Below are positions 39,959 to 47,923 of a stretch of 64,000 nucleotides of DNA, piece by piece. Positions within the stretch are counted from its first letter, which is position 1, and every line of letters begins with the position of its first letter. The translations under genes were made by a program, and so were the position numbers. This stretch comes from Nocardioides allogilvus (GTDB taxonomy: Bacteria > Actinomycetota > Actinomycetes > Propionibacteriales > Nocardioidaceae), in NCBI RefSeq assembly GCF_003047285.1, contig NZ_PZYX01000010.1, positions 62,001 through 126,000 on the forward strand, given 5' to 3'. The notes below the pieces were generated by a model. That model ran no database searches, was not told where the DNA came from, and was given only the letters and a program-made list of their open reading frames with translations.

Positions 39959-40201
39959 CGGAGAGACCGTCTCGTTGGGCCGAAAGCTCACTGCGATGAC
40001 CGCGCCCATGGGCCCGGTTGCACGCGACGTACTGCTTCGCGGTCTCAGCGAAGGCGCGGCCGACCTGCGCGGTCTTCTTGACATGCGCAACGCTCTGCCC
40101 TGTGTCGAGAGCGGCGTCCTCCATTAGCTCCGATAGCGCCCTCGCCGAACAGATGCCGCACCGCTCGAAGGGCTAGAGGGGGACCGGCCGGCGCTGCCGA
40201 C
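39959..40201. other. Lower-GC region with no assured gene; possible degraded ORF on minus strand
   Basis: On the minus strand a frame from about 40172 to 39903 reads protein-like in its first half (ERCGICSARALSELMEDAAL, then GQSVAHVKKTAQVGRAFAET). It lacks a good start, has a stop just upstream and runs into the coiled-coil gene. It may be a remnant; no family recognised. Confidence 0.3.
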
Positions 40202-40699
40202 TCACGAGCGGACTGAGCGCGACCAGGAGCACGACGCCGCGAGCGGGAGCAGATCGAGTTCCACGATGATCAGCACGAACCCGACGAGCGCGAGCCAGGC
40301 GCTGGAGCGCGGCGCGACCCCGGATCGACCGGCGAGATGGAGCGTGGCGACGAAGCCCAGGACGAACGCGGGCGGGCCGATCAACTTCAGGACGTCCGGC
40401 ATGCTCGCCCAGTCCTTGAAGTCGGGCGACAGGTCGCCGACGATGACCCAGACGAAGAGAGCGGCACCGAGCACGGTCGTGGCCGTGGTCATCAAGGCGA
40501 TCCTCGTCGCGACGGTGCGACCGATCGCGACGGTCAGAGTCGCGAACGCGATGAACGCGATGAGGAACGCAGAGTGGCCGAGGTCCCAGGCCAGGCCGGG
40601 GCCGTGGTGTCCGTCGCGGCCGTCGAGCCAGCGCAGGACGCTGTAGACCAACAGTCCCGAGGGGGCGATCAGCGCGGCAAGGCGGGTCGTCATGGTCAT
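40202..40699 (-). CDS. Four-helix membrane protein with probable C-terminal frameshift
   Basis: 165 residues as read, with membrane helices LAALIAPSGLLVYSVLRWL, AFLIAFIAFATLTVAIG, TTATTVLGAALFVWVIVGDL and LIGPPAFVLGFVATLHLAG, plus a final SSAWLALVGFVLIIVELDLL. The last 13 residues (LAASCSWSRSVRS) are unlike a helix end. In another frame the same bases read GVVLLVALSPLVSRQRRPVP, ending at a TAG at 40173-40175, which would continue the helix naturally. A one-base loss near 40236-40246 is therefore likely. No family recognised. The start ATG at 40699 has a weak GAGAG upstream. Confidence 0.55.
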   Translation of the reverse strand: MTMTTRLAALIAPSGLLVYSVLRWLDGRDGHHGPGLAWDLGHSAFLIAFIAFATLTVAIGRTVATRIALMTTATTVLGAALFVWVIVGDLSPDFKDWASMPDVLKLIGPPAFVLGFVATLHLAGRSGVAPRSSAWLALVGFVLIIVELDLLPLAASCSWSRSVRS

Positions 40700-40778
40700 C
40701 TGCTGACTCTCTGCCCTGCTGGCGGAACGGCGCATCGGGGAACGCCCCCGGCTGCCCCTCCTCCTGGTGGCCGGACCC

Positions 40779-42374
40779 TTAGGGGCTCGCCACACGTCCG
40801 GGAAGCACCCGCCGCAGCCGGTCGTGCGCGAGCGCGGCCCGGGCGGCGTTGTCCCCGCAGGCGCCGTGGACCCCTCCGCCCGGATGGGCGGAGGCGGAGC
40901 CGAGGAAGAGACCCCGCACCGGCGTCTCGGCCCGTCCGAGCCCCGGCAGTGGCCGCAGCACCAGCTGCTGGTGGAGCTGGGCGCTGCCGCCGTTGAGGGA
41001 GCCGCCCACCAGGTTGGCGTTGCGCGCCTCCAGCTCCCGCGGACCCAGGATCCGTCGCGCGAGCGCAGCGTCGCCGAAGCCGGGCGCCAGCCGTTCGAGC
41101 CGGGCCTGCATGCGATCGGCGAAGCGCTCGCAGTCATCGCGGTCCCACACCCCACGGATCCCGCCGTCCCCGGCGTCGCTGCGGGTGTGCTGCGGGACGT
41201 GCGCGTAGGCCCAGAAGGACTCGGTCCCGGCGGGGGAGCGGGTGGCGTCGGCGGTGGTCATCTGGCCGGAGAGCATGAACGGAGAGGCGGGTACGGCGCC
41301 TGCCTGCACCTGCGACATGGCGAGCGCCATGTCGGCCACCGAGTCGGCGACGTGCACGGTGCCGCACGCCGTGTCCGGCGCCACCTGCCACGGGACCGGG
41401 CGGGCCAGCGCCCAGTCGACCTTCACCGTCCCGGGGTCGAGCTCGAACGTCTCGAGGGACCTGAAGACCCGTTCCGGCACGTCGGAGCGCTCCAGCAGGC
41501 GCGTGTAGAGCGTGGGCGCGAGCACGTCGGCGATGACGGCTCGCCCAGCGGCGTACCGCTCCCCACCGATCGTGCGGACCGCGACGGCGCGACCGCGCGT
41601 GACCTCGACGTGCTCGACCTCGGCGTCGGTGCGGATCTCACCGCCACCGGCCAGGAACCGTCGGGCCAGCGACCGCGAGAGCCCGCCGGCACCGCCCTCG
41701 GGGACGGGGAAGCCGACCGTCTGCCCGAGCATCGCCAGCAGCAGCCCCATCAGGCCGGAGCCCGGCGAGTCGAGGGGGATGTCCGCATGCGCGGAGTTGC
41801 CGGCGAGCAGCAGGCGCGCGCCCTCGCCACCGAAGCGCTGCCGGACCAGGGTCGTGGCCGGGGTGAGCAGGGTCTTGACGAAGTCGAGGCCGCCGACGTG
41901 CCGGAGCGCGGCCAGCAGCCCGACCCCGTGGCGCACGGGTGGGAAGGGCGTGAGCAGGGCGCCGATGAGGTGCGGACCGACGCGGTCCCACTGCTCGCAG
42001 AGCTCCAGCCACGCCCGGCCGTCGCCGGGGTGGAGGTCGTCGAGCCCCGCCGCCGTGAGCTCGCGGTCGCGGTGCAGCACCGCCCAGCTGCCGTCCTCGA
42101 AGGGGTGGCCGAGCACGGCGGGCGCGTGCTGCCACACCAGCCCGTGGTCCTCCAGGTCGAAGGACGCGATGGTGGGGGAGATGGCGGCGAGCGGGTAGAA
42201 CGCGCTGAACGTGTCGTGCACGAAGCCCGGGTGCACCTCCCGGTCGCTGCGCACGGCACCGCCGACCTCGGGCTGGGCCTCCAGCAGGAGCACCGACCAC
42301 CCGGCATCGAGCAGCCTGTTGGCTGCGACCAGGCCGTTGGGCCCGGCCCCGACCACCACCGCGTCCCAGGTCAT
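40779..42374 (-). CDS. Phytoene-desaturase-like FAD-dependent oxidoreductase
   Basis: 531 residues. AVVVGAGPNGLVAANRLLDA at the N-terminus is the Rossmann FAD motif, followed by LLLEAQPEVGGAVRSDREVH and HDTFSAFYPLAA. The C-terminal LFLGSASAHPGGGVHGACGD is the closing FAD-binding block. This architecture fits the CrtI/PYROXD2-like branch of NAD(P)/FAD oxidoreductases. Carotenoid desaturation is possible, but no carotenoid genes are adjacent. The ATG overlaps the stop of the SRPBCC gene upstream (ATGA), so the two act from one transcript and may share a lipophilic substrate (inference). Confidence 0.85.
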   Translation of the reverse strand: MTWDAVVVGAGPNGLVAANRLLDAGWSVLLLEAQPEVGGAVRSDREVHPGFVHDTFSAFYPLAAISPTIASFDLEDHGLVWQHAPAVLGHPFEDGSWAVLHRDRELTAAGLDDLHPGDGRAWLELCEQWDRVGPHLIGALLTPFPPVRHGVGLLAALRHVGGLDFVKTLLTPATTLVRQRFGGEGARLLLAGNSAHADIPLDSPGSGLMGLLLAMLGQTVGFPVPEGGAGGLSRSLARRFLAGGGEIRTDAEVEHVEVTRGRAVAVRTIGGERYAAGRAVIADVLAPTLYTRLLERSDVPERVFRSLETFELDPGTVKVDWALARPVPWQVAPDTACGTVHVADSVADMALAMSQVQAGAVPASPFMLSGQMTTADATRSPAGTESFWAYAHVPQHTRSDAGDGGIRGVWDRDDCERFADRMQARLERLAPGFGDAALARRILGPRELEARNANLVGGSLNGGSAQLHQQLVLRPLPGLGRAETPVRGLFLGSASAHPGGGVHGACGDNAARAALAHDRLRRVLPGRVASP

Positions 42375-42805
42375 CGACGTCCTTCGGCGACGAACGCCAG
42401 GCGCCGGAGGGTCTCGGTGTTGCGCCACTTCAGGCCCAGCGAGCGCGCGGGCCGCGGCACGAGCACGCCCGGCCCGGAGACGGGGTCCTCGACGATGCTG
42501 ACCTCGGTCTCCGCGCCGACCGGGCTCAGCGAGATGACCACCCGGGCCTCGCCCATCGGCCAGGCGCGAGCGCGCAACGTCAGGCTGTGGTGCGCCCGGC
42601 ACTCGACGACCTCCGTGTAGTCGTTGATCAGCGCGGGCCAGACACCGACGGAGTGGTGCAGCCTGCTGCCGGCGGCGGGCCAGTCGTCGTCCACCTCCCG
42701 CATCCGCGAGGCGCCCACCACCCACACGGGGAAGAGCCAGCCGTCGCTCAGGGTCTCCCACATCTGCTCGGGGGTGGCGTGCATGCGTCGGGTGTTCTCG
42801 GCCAT
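42371..42805 (-). CDS. SRPBCC (START/polyketide cyclase fold) protein
   Basis: 144 residues. ENTRRMHATPEQMWETLSDG at the start, FPVWVVGASRMREVDDDWP and GSRLHHSVGVWPALINDYTE form the helix-grip fold with a deep hydrophobic cavity, as in SRPBCC proteins. These bind or act on lipids and polyketides. AAGGAG precedes the ATG at 42805. The stop overlaps the start of the FAD enzyme downstream by 4 bp, indicating a coupled pair. No catalytic residues can be assigned. Confidence 0.85.
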   Translation of the reverse strand: MAENTRRMHATPEQMWETLSDGWLFPVWVVGASRMREVDDDWPAAGSRLHHSVGVWPALINDYTEVVECRAHHSLTLRARAWPMGEARVVISLSPVGAETEVSIVEDPVSGPGVLVPRPARSLGLKWRNTETLRRLAFVAEGRR

Positions 42806-42923
42806 CACAGCTCCTTGGAGGTCCGGGGTCGGGGTGTCCTTGCGATGGCCGGTACCCGACAAAGCGGTGACCAGTCGCCCGAGGTCACGCCTGATCTGTC
42901 GATTTCGGGGTACAACTTCATCC

Positions 42924-43883
42924 ATGTATCTCCCCAAGCCACGCGGAAGCCTCAGTGAAGCGGCGTTCGACCTCTTGCGCTCCTTGCCCGACGACCAGGC
43001 TTCCGAGACAGGAGTGGGCGTCCAGCCGGACAGCACCGAGGACGCCGACCTCACGCTCTGGGCGGTGCACGAGCTGTCGTACGGCGGGTTCGAGGACGTC
43101 CACGAGCAGGCCGAGACCAGCCCGCCCGTGCTGTTGCTGCGCGCGCGGCTCGAGACCGACCTGGAGGCCCGGCTCCGCGGCCGCTGGACCGGCGCCCAGC
43201 CGGCGCCGGCCGACGTCCCTGCGGAGCTCGTGCGCCTGGTCGCGGAGCACGACGGTCCGTCCCTCGCCGAGCACGTCCACCGGCGCGCAGACCTCGACCA
43301 GGTGATGGAGCTGCTGCGGCAGCGCTCCGTCTACCACCTCAAGGAGGCGGACCAGTCCGCCTGGGTGGTGCCCCGGCTCCCGGTCCGGGCCAAGACAGCC
43401 CTCGTGGAGCTGCTCTTCGACGAGTACGGCGACGGCGACCCCAACCGCCTGCACGCCCACCTGTTCGCCCAGGGGCTGGAGGCGGTCGGCCTGCGGTCCG
43501 ACTACGGCGCGTACGTCGACGACGCGCTGCCCGAGGTGTTCGAGATGAACAACGCCGCGAGCATGTTCGGCATGCAGCGCCGGCTCCGGGGCGCTGCCAT
43601 GGGACACCTCGCCGCCTTCGAGGCGACCAGCTCCCTGCCGTCCCGCCGCATGGTGCAGGGATTCGCCCGGCTGGGGCTGCCGAAGGAGATGGTGCGCTAC
43701 TACGACGAGCACGTGGAGGCGGACGCGATCCACGAGCAGACGGCCCTCCGCGACATCTGCGGCACCCTGGCCGAGGAGCAGCCGGAGCAGGCGGGCGACA
43801 TCCTGTTCGGCGCCTTCACCTGCCTGGACCTCGAGGCGCGGTTCGCCACGGCGATGCTCGACCGCTGGGGAGTCGCGTCATGA
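42924..43883 (+). CDS. Iron-containing redox enzyme family protein (heme-oxygenase-like diiron fold)
   Basis: 319 residues. The C-terminal two thirds have the helical arrangement of heme-oxygenase-like/TenA enzymes. Candidate metal ligands are visible: Glu in ALVELLFDEYGDGDPNRLHA, His in RLHAHLF, Glu in ALPEVFEMNNAAS, then His-x-x-x-Asp-x-x-x-His in YYDEHVEADAIHEQTA. This set is typical of HDO-type diiron oxygenases, which modify fatty acids or amino acids. A TACAAC box 7 nt before the ATG suggests a leaderless start. The stop overlaps the start of a CDGSH protein gene, a likely electron donor. Substrate unknown. Confidence 0.8.
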   Translation: MYLPKPRGSLSEAAFDLLRSLPDDQASETGVGVQPDSTEDADLTLWAVHELSYGGFEDVHEQAETSPPVLLLRARLETDLEARLRGRWTGAQPAPADVPAELVRLVAEHDGPSLAEHVHRRADLDQVMELLRQRSVYHLKEADQSAWVVPRLPVRAKTALVELLFDEYGDGDPNRLHAHLFAQGLEAVGLRSDYGAYVDDALPEVFEMNNAASMFGMQRRLRGAAMGHLAAFEATSSLPSRRMVQGFARLGLPKEMVRYYDEHVEADAIHEQTALRDICGTLAEEQPEQAGDILFGAFTCLDLEARFATAMLDRWGVAS

Positions 43884-44086
43884 GTCCCCAGGCGTTCGAG
43901 CACTCCGAGGTGGTCCTCGTCCCGGACGGGCCGATGCTGGTCCGGGGAGTGCGCAGCGTCGAGGACGCCGACGGTCGCGTCCACGCCGTCGAGCGACCGG
44001 TCGTCGCGCTGTGCCGCTGCGAGAAGTCGAGCCGGTTGCCGTGGTGCGACGGCACGCACAAGGTGATCGCCCGCAGGGGCGACTGA
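43880..44086 (+). CDS. CDGSH-type iron-sulfur protein
   Basis: 68 residues. LCRCEKSSRLPWCDGTHKV gives the C-x-C-x2-S-x3-P-x-C-D-x2-H ligand pattern of the CDGSH [2Fe-2S] cluster (three Cys, one His). The N-terminal half is a short beta region (EVVLVPDGPMLVRG). CDGSH proteins carry electrons or hand over iron-sulfur clusters. The ATG overlaps the stop of the diiron-oxygenase-like gene, so both are made together; a redox partner role is the natural inference. Confidence 0.9.
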   Translation: MSPQAFEHSEVVLVPDGPMLVRGVRSVEDADGRVHAVERPVVALCRCEKSSRLPWCDGTHKVIARRGD

Positions 44087-44090
44087 GCCG

Positions 44091-44726
44091 CTACTCCGCG
44101 CTGGCGGCGTCCCGGTCGATCCGCACCAGCACCCCGCGCTCCTGCTGACGCACCTCGCTCAGCGTCAGTGCGTCGGCGAGGTGCAGCTCCTCGTCCGCGA
44201 GCACGTCGGCCTGCTCCGTGGTGCCGAGCTGGAGCAACGCCGAACCGCCGGGCGCGAGGTGCCGGCGAATCACCTGGAGGCAGGCGCGCGCGACGTCGAG
44301 GCCGTCAGGACCGCCGTCGATCGCCGACAGCGGGTCCTCGGGAAAGCGTCCGGTGTCGAGACGCGGCACCCACGGCGGGTCCGCGATGACGAGCGCGAAC
44401 ACCTCGGTCGGACCCACGGCGCTCTCCAGCGGAGCGTGGCGCACGTCGACCTGCTCGGCCAACCCGGCCGCGAGCGCGTTCGTGCGGGCGAACTCGCAGG
44501 CCACGTCGCTCGCGTCCACGCAGACCAGCGGACGCCCGGAGCCGGCGACGGCCAGCAACCCGATCTGCCCGGCCCCCGAGCACAGCTCGAGCACCGGTCC
44601 GTCCGGCGCCGTACGCAGGATCTGGGCAGCCCACTCGGACTGCGCCACCGTCCACTCGCGCGGGCGCAGGACCCGGTGGTCGAACGCGATCGCCAGCGAT
44701 CCGAAGGCCAGGCTCTCGGTCGTCAC
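44091..44726 (-). CDS. Class I methyltransferase (HemK/PrmC or RlmG-like)
   Basis: 211 residues from a GTG. VTTESLAFGSLAIAFDHRVL and then PRE-W-T-x-x-Q precede motif I, VLELCSGAGQIGLLAVAGSG. LVIADPPWVPR is a D/N-P-P-W/Y catalytic motif, the type found in enzymes that methylate glutamine or nucleic-acid amino groups (HemK/PrmC-like). GPDGLDVARACLQVIRRHLA is also typical of that branch. The GTG overlaps the stop of the small GPGG gene. The exact substrate (release factor, ribosomal protein or RNA) cannot be resolved. Confidence 0.8.
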   Translation of the reverse strand: MTTESLAFGSLAIAFDHRVLRPREWTVAQSEWAAQILRTAPDGPVLELCSGAGQIGLLAVAGSGRPLVCVDASDVACEFARTNALAAGLAEQVDVRHAPLESAVGPTEVFALVIADPPWVPRLDTGRFPEDPLSAIDGGPDGLDVARACLQVIRRHLAPGGSALLQLGTTEQADVLADEELHLADALTLSEVRQQERGVLVRIDRDAASAE

Positions 44727-44866
44727 CTGAAGATGCTGTAGCCACCCGGGCCGACGAGCAGGCCTACGACGATGAGCACGGCTCCCATCACCAGTTGTCC
44801 GCGCACCAGGGAGACGATTCCGGCGATGACCAGGATCGCGGCGATGATGAAGAGAAGTGTTGTCAT
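44723..44866 (-). CDS. 47-residue GPGG-motif membrane protein
   Basis: MTTLLFIIAAILVIAGIVSL begins the first helix; VMGAVLIVVGLLVGPGGYSI forms the second and carries the Gly-Pro-Gly-Gly motif. Small two-helix proteins of this type are frequent in actinobacteria, with unknown function. GAAGGTG lies upstream of the ATG at 44866. Its stop overlaps the GTG of the methyltransferase, so it is the first gene of a two-gene unit. Confidence 0.75.
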   Translation of the reverse strand: MTTLLFIIAAILVIAGIVSLVRGQLVMGAVLIVVGLLVGPGGYSIFR

Positions 44867-45009
44867 GACGCACCTTCTATCTGTGGGGAGTTGTGCGCCG
44901 CGGATGGCGCAGGTGGCTGCTGCCACTTGCCGTACCCACCACGCGGCGCTGCATACCGTCGAGCCTACGGTTGCTGCCGCCCAACCCCGACGTTTTGATG
45001 GAGGACCGC

Positions 45010-46803
45010 GTGTCCCAGGCAGTCACCCATGACGCCGACCAGCCCCTGCGCGCGCTCTGGAAGCGCTATCGCGCCTACCGCGGCCGCTTCATCGGCGCCG
45101 TCGTCGCCTCGACGGTCAACAAGGTCGCCGACGTCATGCCCGAGCTGCTCATCGGCGCAGCGGTCGACGTCGTCGTACGCGGCGACGCCTCCTTCATCGG
45201 CGACCTGCTCGGCGTCGAGTCGCGCTACGCGCAGCTGGGCTGGCTGGCGGTCATCAACGTCGTCGTCTGGGTCATCGAGTCCGCCACGCAGTACGTCGCC
45301 GACGTGCTGTGGCGAGGTCTCGCCCAGGGTGTCGAGCACGACCTGCGGGTCGAGGCCTACGACCACGTGCAGCACCTCGACCTCGGCTGGCACGAGTCAC
45401 GCCCGGCCGGCTCGACGCTGGCGACGCTGAACGACGACGTCAACCAGCTCGAGCGCTTCCTCGACATCGGTGCGCCCGCGATCCTCCAGACCGCGCTCAA
45501 CATCCTGCTCGTCGGCGGCGTCTTCGCCGTCGCGTCCGGCCAGCTGCTGGTGCTGGCGTTCTTGCCGATCCCCGTCATCGTGCTGGGCTCGCTGGTGTTC
45601 CAGCGACGCCTCGAGCCGCTCTACGTCCGGGTGCGGTCCGCCGTGGCCGACCTGTCTGGGACGCTCAGCGCCAACCTCGCGGGCATCGCCACGATCAAGG
45701 CGTTCACGGCCGAGGACCGCGAGCGCGACCGGGTGGCAGCCGTGTCCATGGCCTACCGCGACGCCAACACCGTTGCCATCCGCTCGTCCGCTGCGTTCGT
45801 CCCGCTCGTCCGGATGGCGATCCTCGCCGGCTTCACCTGCACCCTCCTGCTCGGGGGCTGGGCGGCGCTGCGCGGTGACCTCGAGGTCGGCCTCTACTCC
45901 GTGCTGGTGTTCATGACCCAGCGCCTGCTGTGGCCGCTCACGGGCGTGGCCGAGGTGCTCGACCTCTACCAGCGCGGCCGGGCCTCGGCCAGCCGCATCC
46001 TCGGCCTGCTCGAGGAGCCCGTGACCGTGCCCGCGGGCGCGACCGCCCTCGCGCGACCTGTGGCGGGGCGGATCGAGCTGCGCGGCGTGCATTCGGGGTA
46101 CGGCGACGGGCCGGACGTGCTGCACGACATCGACCTCGTCGTCCCCGCCGGCGAGACCCACGCGATCGTCGGCGCGACGGGCTCGGGCAAGTCGTCGCTG
46201 CTGCGCCTCGTGCTCCGCTTCGACGACGCGCGCTCGGGCCAGGTGCTCCTCGACGGCCAGGACGTCCGCGAGCTCGACTGGGACTCGCTGCGCGGATCGA
46301 TGGGCTATGTCGCGCAGGACGTGTTCATGTTCGCCGGCTCGATCGCCGACAACATCGCCTACGGCCGGCCTGACGCGACGCGCGAGCAGATCCGCGCGGC
46401 CGCCGAGGCAGCCGCCGCGCTCGACTTCATCGAGGCACTGCCCGGCGGGCTCGACGCGTGGGTGGGGGAGCGTGGCGTCACCCTCTCCGGCGGCCAGCGC
46501 CAACGCCTCGCCCTGGCGCGGGCCCTGCTGCGCGACCCGGCCGTGCTGGTGCTGGACGAGGCGACCAGTGCGGTCGACAACGAGACCGAGGCCGCGATCC
46601 AGCGCTCGCTGCGCCGCGCGACGGCCCAGTGCACCGCGATCGTCGTGGCCCACCGGCTCTCGACCGTCCGGCACGCGCACCGCATCTGGGTGCTCGACGC
46701 CGGCCGGGTCATCGAGGGCGGAACCCACGACGAGCTGCTCGCGCTCGACGGTGCCTACGCCGCCCTGTGGCGGGTGCAGACGGGCGAGCTCGCCGCCCGC
46801 TGA
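45010..46803 (+). CDS. ABC exporter (fused membrane and ATPase domains)
   Basis: 597 residues. Six membrane helices span about 25-310. Walker A GATGSGKSS, Q-loop VAQDVFMFAGSI, signature LSGGQRQRLALARAL, Walker B VLVLDEATSAVDNETE and H-loop VVAHRLSTV are all intact, so this half-transporter should work as a homodimer, unlike the pair at 32937-36541. The GTG at 45010 has GGAGG 5 nt upstream and is preferred over an ATG four codons earlier. TACGGT (44965-44970) is a possible -10. It is divergent from the GPGG/methyltransferase unit. Substrate unknown. Confidence 0.92.
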   Translation: MSQAVTHDADQPLRALWKRYRAYRGRFIGAVVASTVNKVADVMPELLIGAAVDVVVRGDASFIGDLLGVESRYAQLGWLAVINVVVWVIESATQYVADVLWRGLAQGVEHDLRVEAYDHVQHLDLGWHESRPAGSTLATLNDDVNQLERFLDIGAPAILQTALNILLVGGVFAVASGQLLVLAFLPIPVIVLGSLVFQRRLEPLYVRVRSAVADLSGTLSANLAGIATIKAFTAEDRERDRVAAVSMAYRDANTVAIRSSAAFVPLVRMAILAGFTCTLLLGGWAALRGDLEVGLYSVLVFMTQRLLWPLTGVAEVLDLYQRGRASASRILGLLEEPVTVPAGATALARPVAGRIELRGVHSGYGDGPDVLHDIDLVVPAGETHAIVGATGSGKSSLLRLVLRFDDARSGQVLLDGQDVRELDWDSLRGSMGYVAQDVFMFAGSIADNIAYGRPDATREQIRAAAEAAAALDFIEALPGGLDAWVGERGVTLSGGQRQRLALARALLRDPAVLVLDEATSAVDNETEAAIQRSLRRATAQCTAIVVAHRLSTVRHAHRIWVLDAGRVIEGGTHDELLALDGAYAALWRVQTGELAAR

Positions 46804-46807
46804 GCTG

Positions 46808-46891
46808 TCGGACGTCCGCCGGGACGTCCGACGAGGTGGCTGCCGGGGCGACCGGATCGTCGGACGTTGGGATCAACGTCCGACGATCCGG
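46808..46891. terminator. Two tandem hairpins sharing a GTCGGACGT core
   Basis: Hairpin 1: TCGGACGTCC (46808-46817) and GGACGTCCGA (46822-46831). Hairpin 2: a 17-nt arm, CCGGATCGTCGGACGTT (46852-46868), perfectly complementary to 46875-46891 with a 6-nt loop. They fill the gap between the convergent exporter and SGNH genes and probably end both transcripts. Confidence 0.75.
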
Positions 46892-46921
46892 TGGCGGTTT
46901 GCAGCCGGTGGTCCAGCTCGA

Positions 46922-47740
46922 TCAGCCGATGACCGCGCGCACCAGCGGGGCGTAGCCGTTGGCGTAGCCGCTGCGCGACGGGTGGTAGGCGTCGCCCAGG
47001 TTCCAGGCCTTGCCGTTGACCCAGGGGTCGCTGGCGCAGATGTCGTGCCCGCCGAACGGGGAGATCGCCGACTTGTAGGTGAACCCGGCGGCGGCGACCC
47101 GGTTCGAGATCTTCGACTCCAGGTTGGTCACCACGGAGCTGATCGAGGTGCGGTTGGCGGTGCTGATGCCGTCCGCGGCCAGGCACGAGAGGTTGGTGCC
47201 CAGCGGGTTGGGGTAGCCCAGGACCACGACGGTGGCGGTGGGGGACGCAGCCTTGATCCGGGCGTAGGTGCCGTCGAGGGCGGCTCCCAGCTGGTTGGCG
47301 ATCTTGCCGTTCGCGGTGTCCGCCGCCGCCTGGCACTGGGCGTCGTCGTTGTAGGCCCAGCAGCTCGTCAGCAGGTTGACGAAGCCGATGTCGTTGCCAC
47401 CGATCGTGATCGTGACGAACTTCGTCGTCGAGGTCAGCGCGCTGATCTGGTTGTTGTTGACGTCGGTGGTGGTGGCACCGCCGCACGCGACGAACGTCAG
47501 GGCCGTGTTGGGGCGCTGCTGGGCCACGAGGTAGGGGTAGGCGTAGGTGTTGCGGTTGCAGAAGAAGTCGAGGTTGGTCGAGTTGGCGCCGTTGCCGGAG
47601 GAGTAGGAGTCGCCGAGGGCGACGTAGCCGTCGGGGGTTGCCGCCTTGGCAGCCTGGGCGCCGGGGGTGGCGAGCGCGACGAGTGCCGTGGCACCCGCCA
47701 CGAGGAGTGCAAGGGTGTTGCGCAGGGGAGTGTGACGCAT
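46922..47740 (-). CDS. Secreted SGNH/GDSL hydrolase
   Basis: 272 residues. A Sec signal (LRNTLALLVAGATALVALAT) ends near AQA. Block I YVALGDSYSSGNGA carries the nucleophile Ser. VACGGATTTDV provides the oxyanion Gly, ITIGGNDIGF the block III Asn, and DAYHPSRSGY the catalytic Asp and His of block V. Six cysteines (FFCN, VACGG, SCWA, AQCQ, LSCLA, HDICA) likely form three disulfides, as in Streptomyces secreted lipases of this type. It probably cleaves lipid or acetyl esters outside the cell. AGGAGA lies about 11 nt before the ATG. Confidence 0.93.
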   Translation of the reverse strand: MRHTPLRNTLALLVAGATALVALATPGAQAAKAATPDGYVALGDSYSSGNGANSTNLDFFCNRNTYAYPYLVAQQRPNTALTFVACGGATTTDVNNNQISALTSTTKFVTITIGGNDIGFVNLLTSCWAYNDDAQCQAAADTANGKIANQLGAALDGTYARIKAASPTATVVVLGYPNPLGTNLSCLAADGISTANRTSISSVVTNLESKISNRVAAAGFTYKSAISPFGGHDICASDPWVNGKAWNLGDAYHPSRSGYANGYAPLVRAVIG

Positions 47741-47878
47741 CGGGGGTGTGTCTCCTAGCGATAGTTGGTGCGCGTGAGCATGGTGGTGCGCGTCACACCG
47801 TGTCGAGGGCTCCTGCGCGTTTTGAGACGTCGTCGGCCCCAGCGGCAAACTGGGGTGAGTCGGGACGAGACCGGCCGA

Positions 47879-47884
47879 TAGCAT
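47879..47884 (+). promoter_or_regulatory. -10 box of thrS
   Basis: TAGCAT lies 39 nt before the thrS GTG, giving a short leader of about 33 nt with AAGGAG as ribosome binding site. A CCCCAG/CTGGGG hairpin is just upstream. No T-box-like structure was seen. Confidence 0.4.
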
Positions 47885-47923
47885 CGGCACCGTCCGTTTC
47901 TCGCACCACTCAAGGAGCACCAC

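Noticed and set aside
37716..40201. An integrated prophage or ICE at tRNA-Val.
   Set aside because: No integrase, and no repeat of the tRNA 3' end was found downstream. The only mobile unit with clear ends is the IS3 element.
47741..47923. A T-box leader upstream of thrS.
   Set aside because: The -10 box is only 39 nt before the start codon, and no T-box motif or antiterminator pairing is visible.
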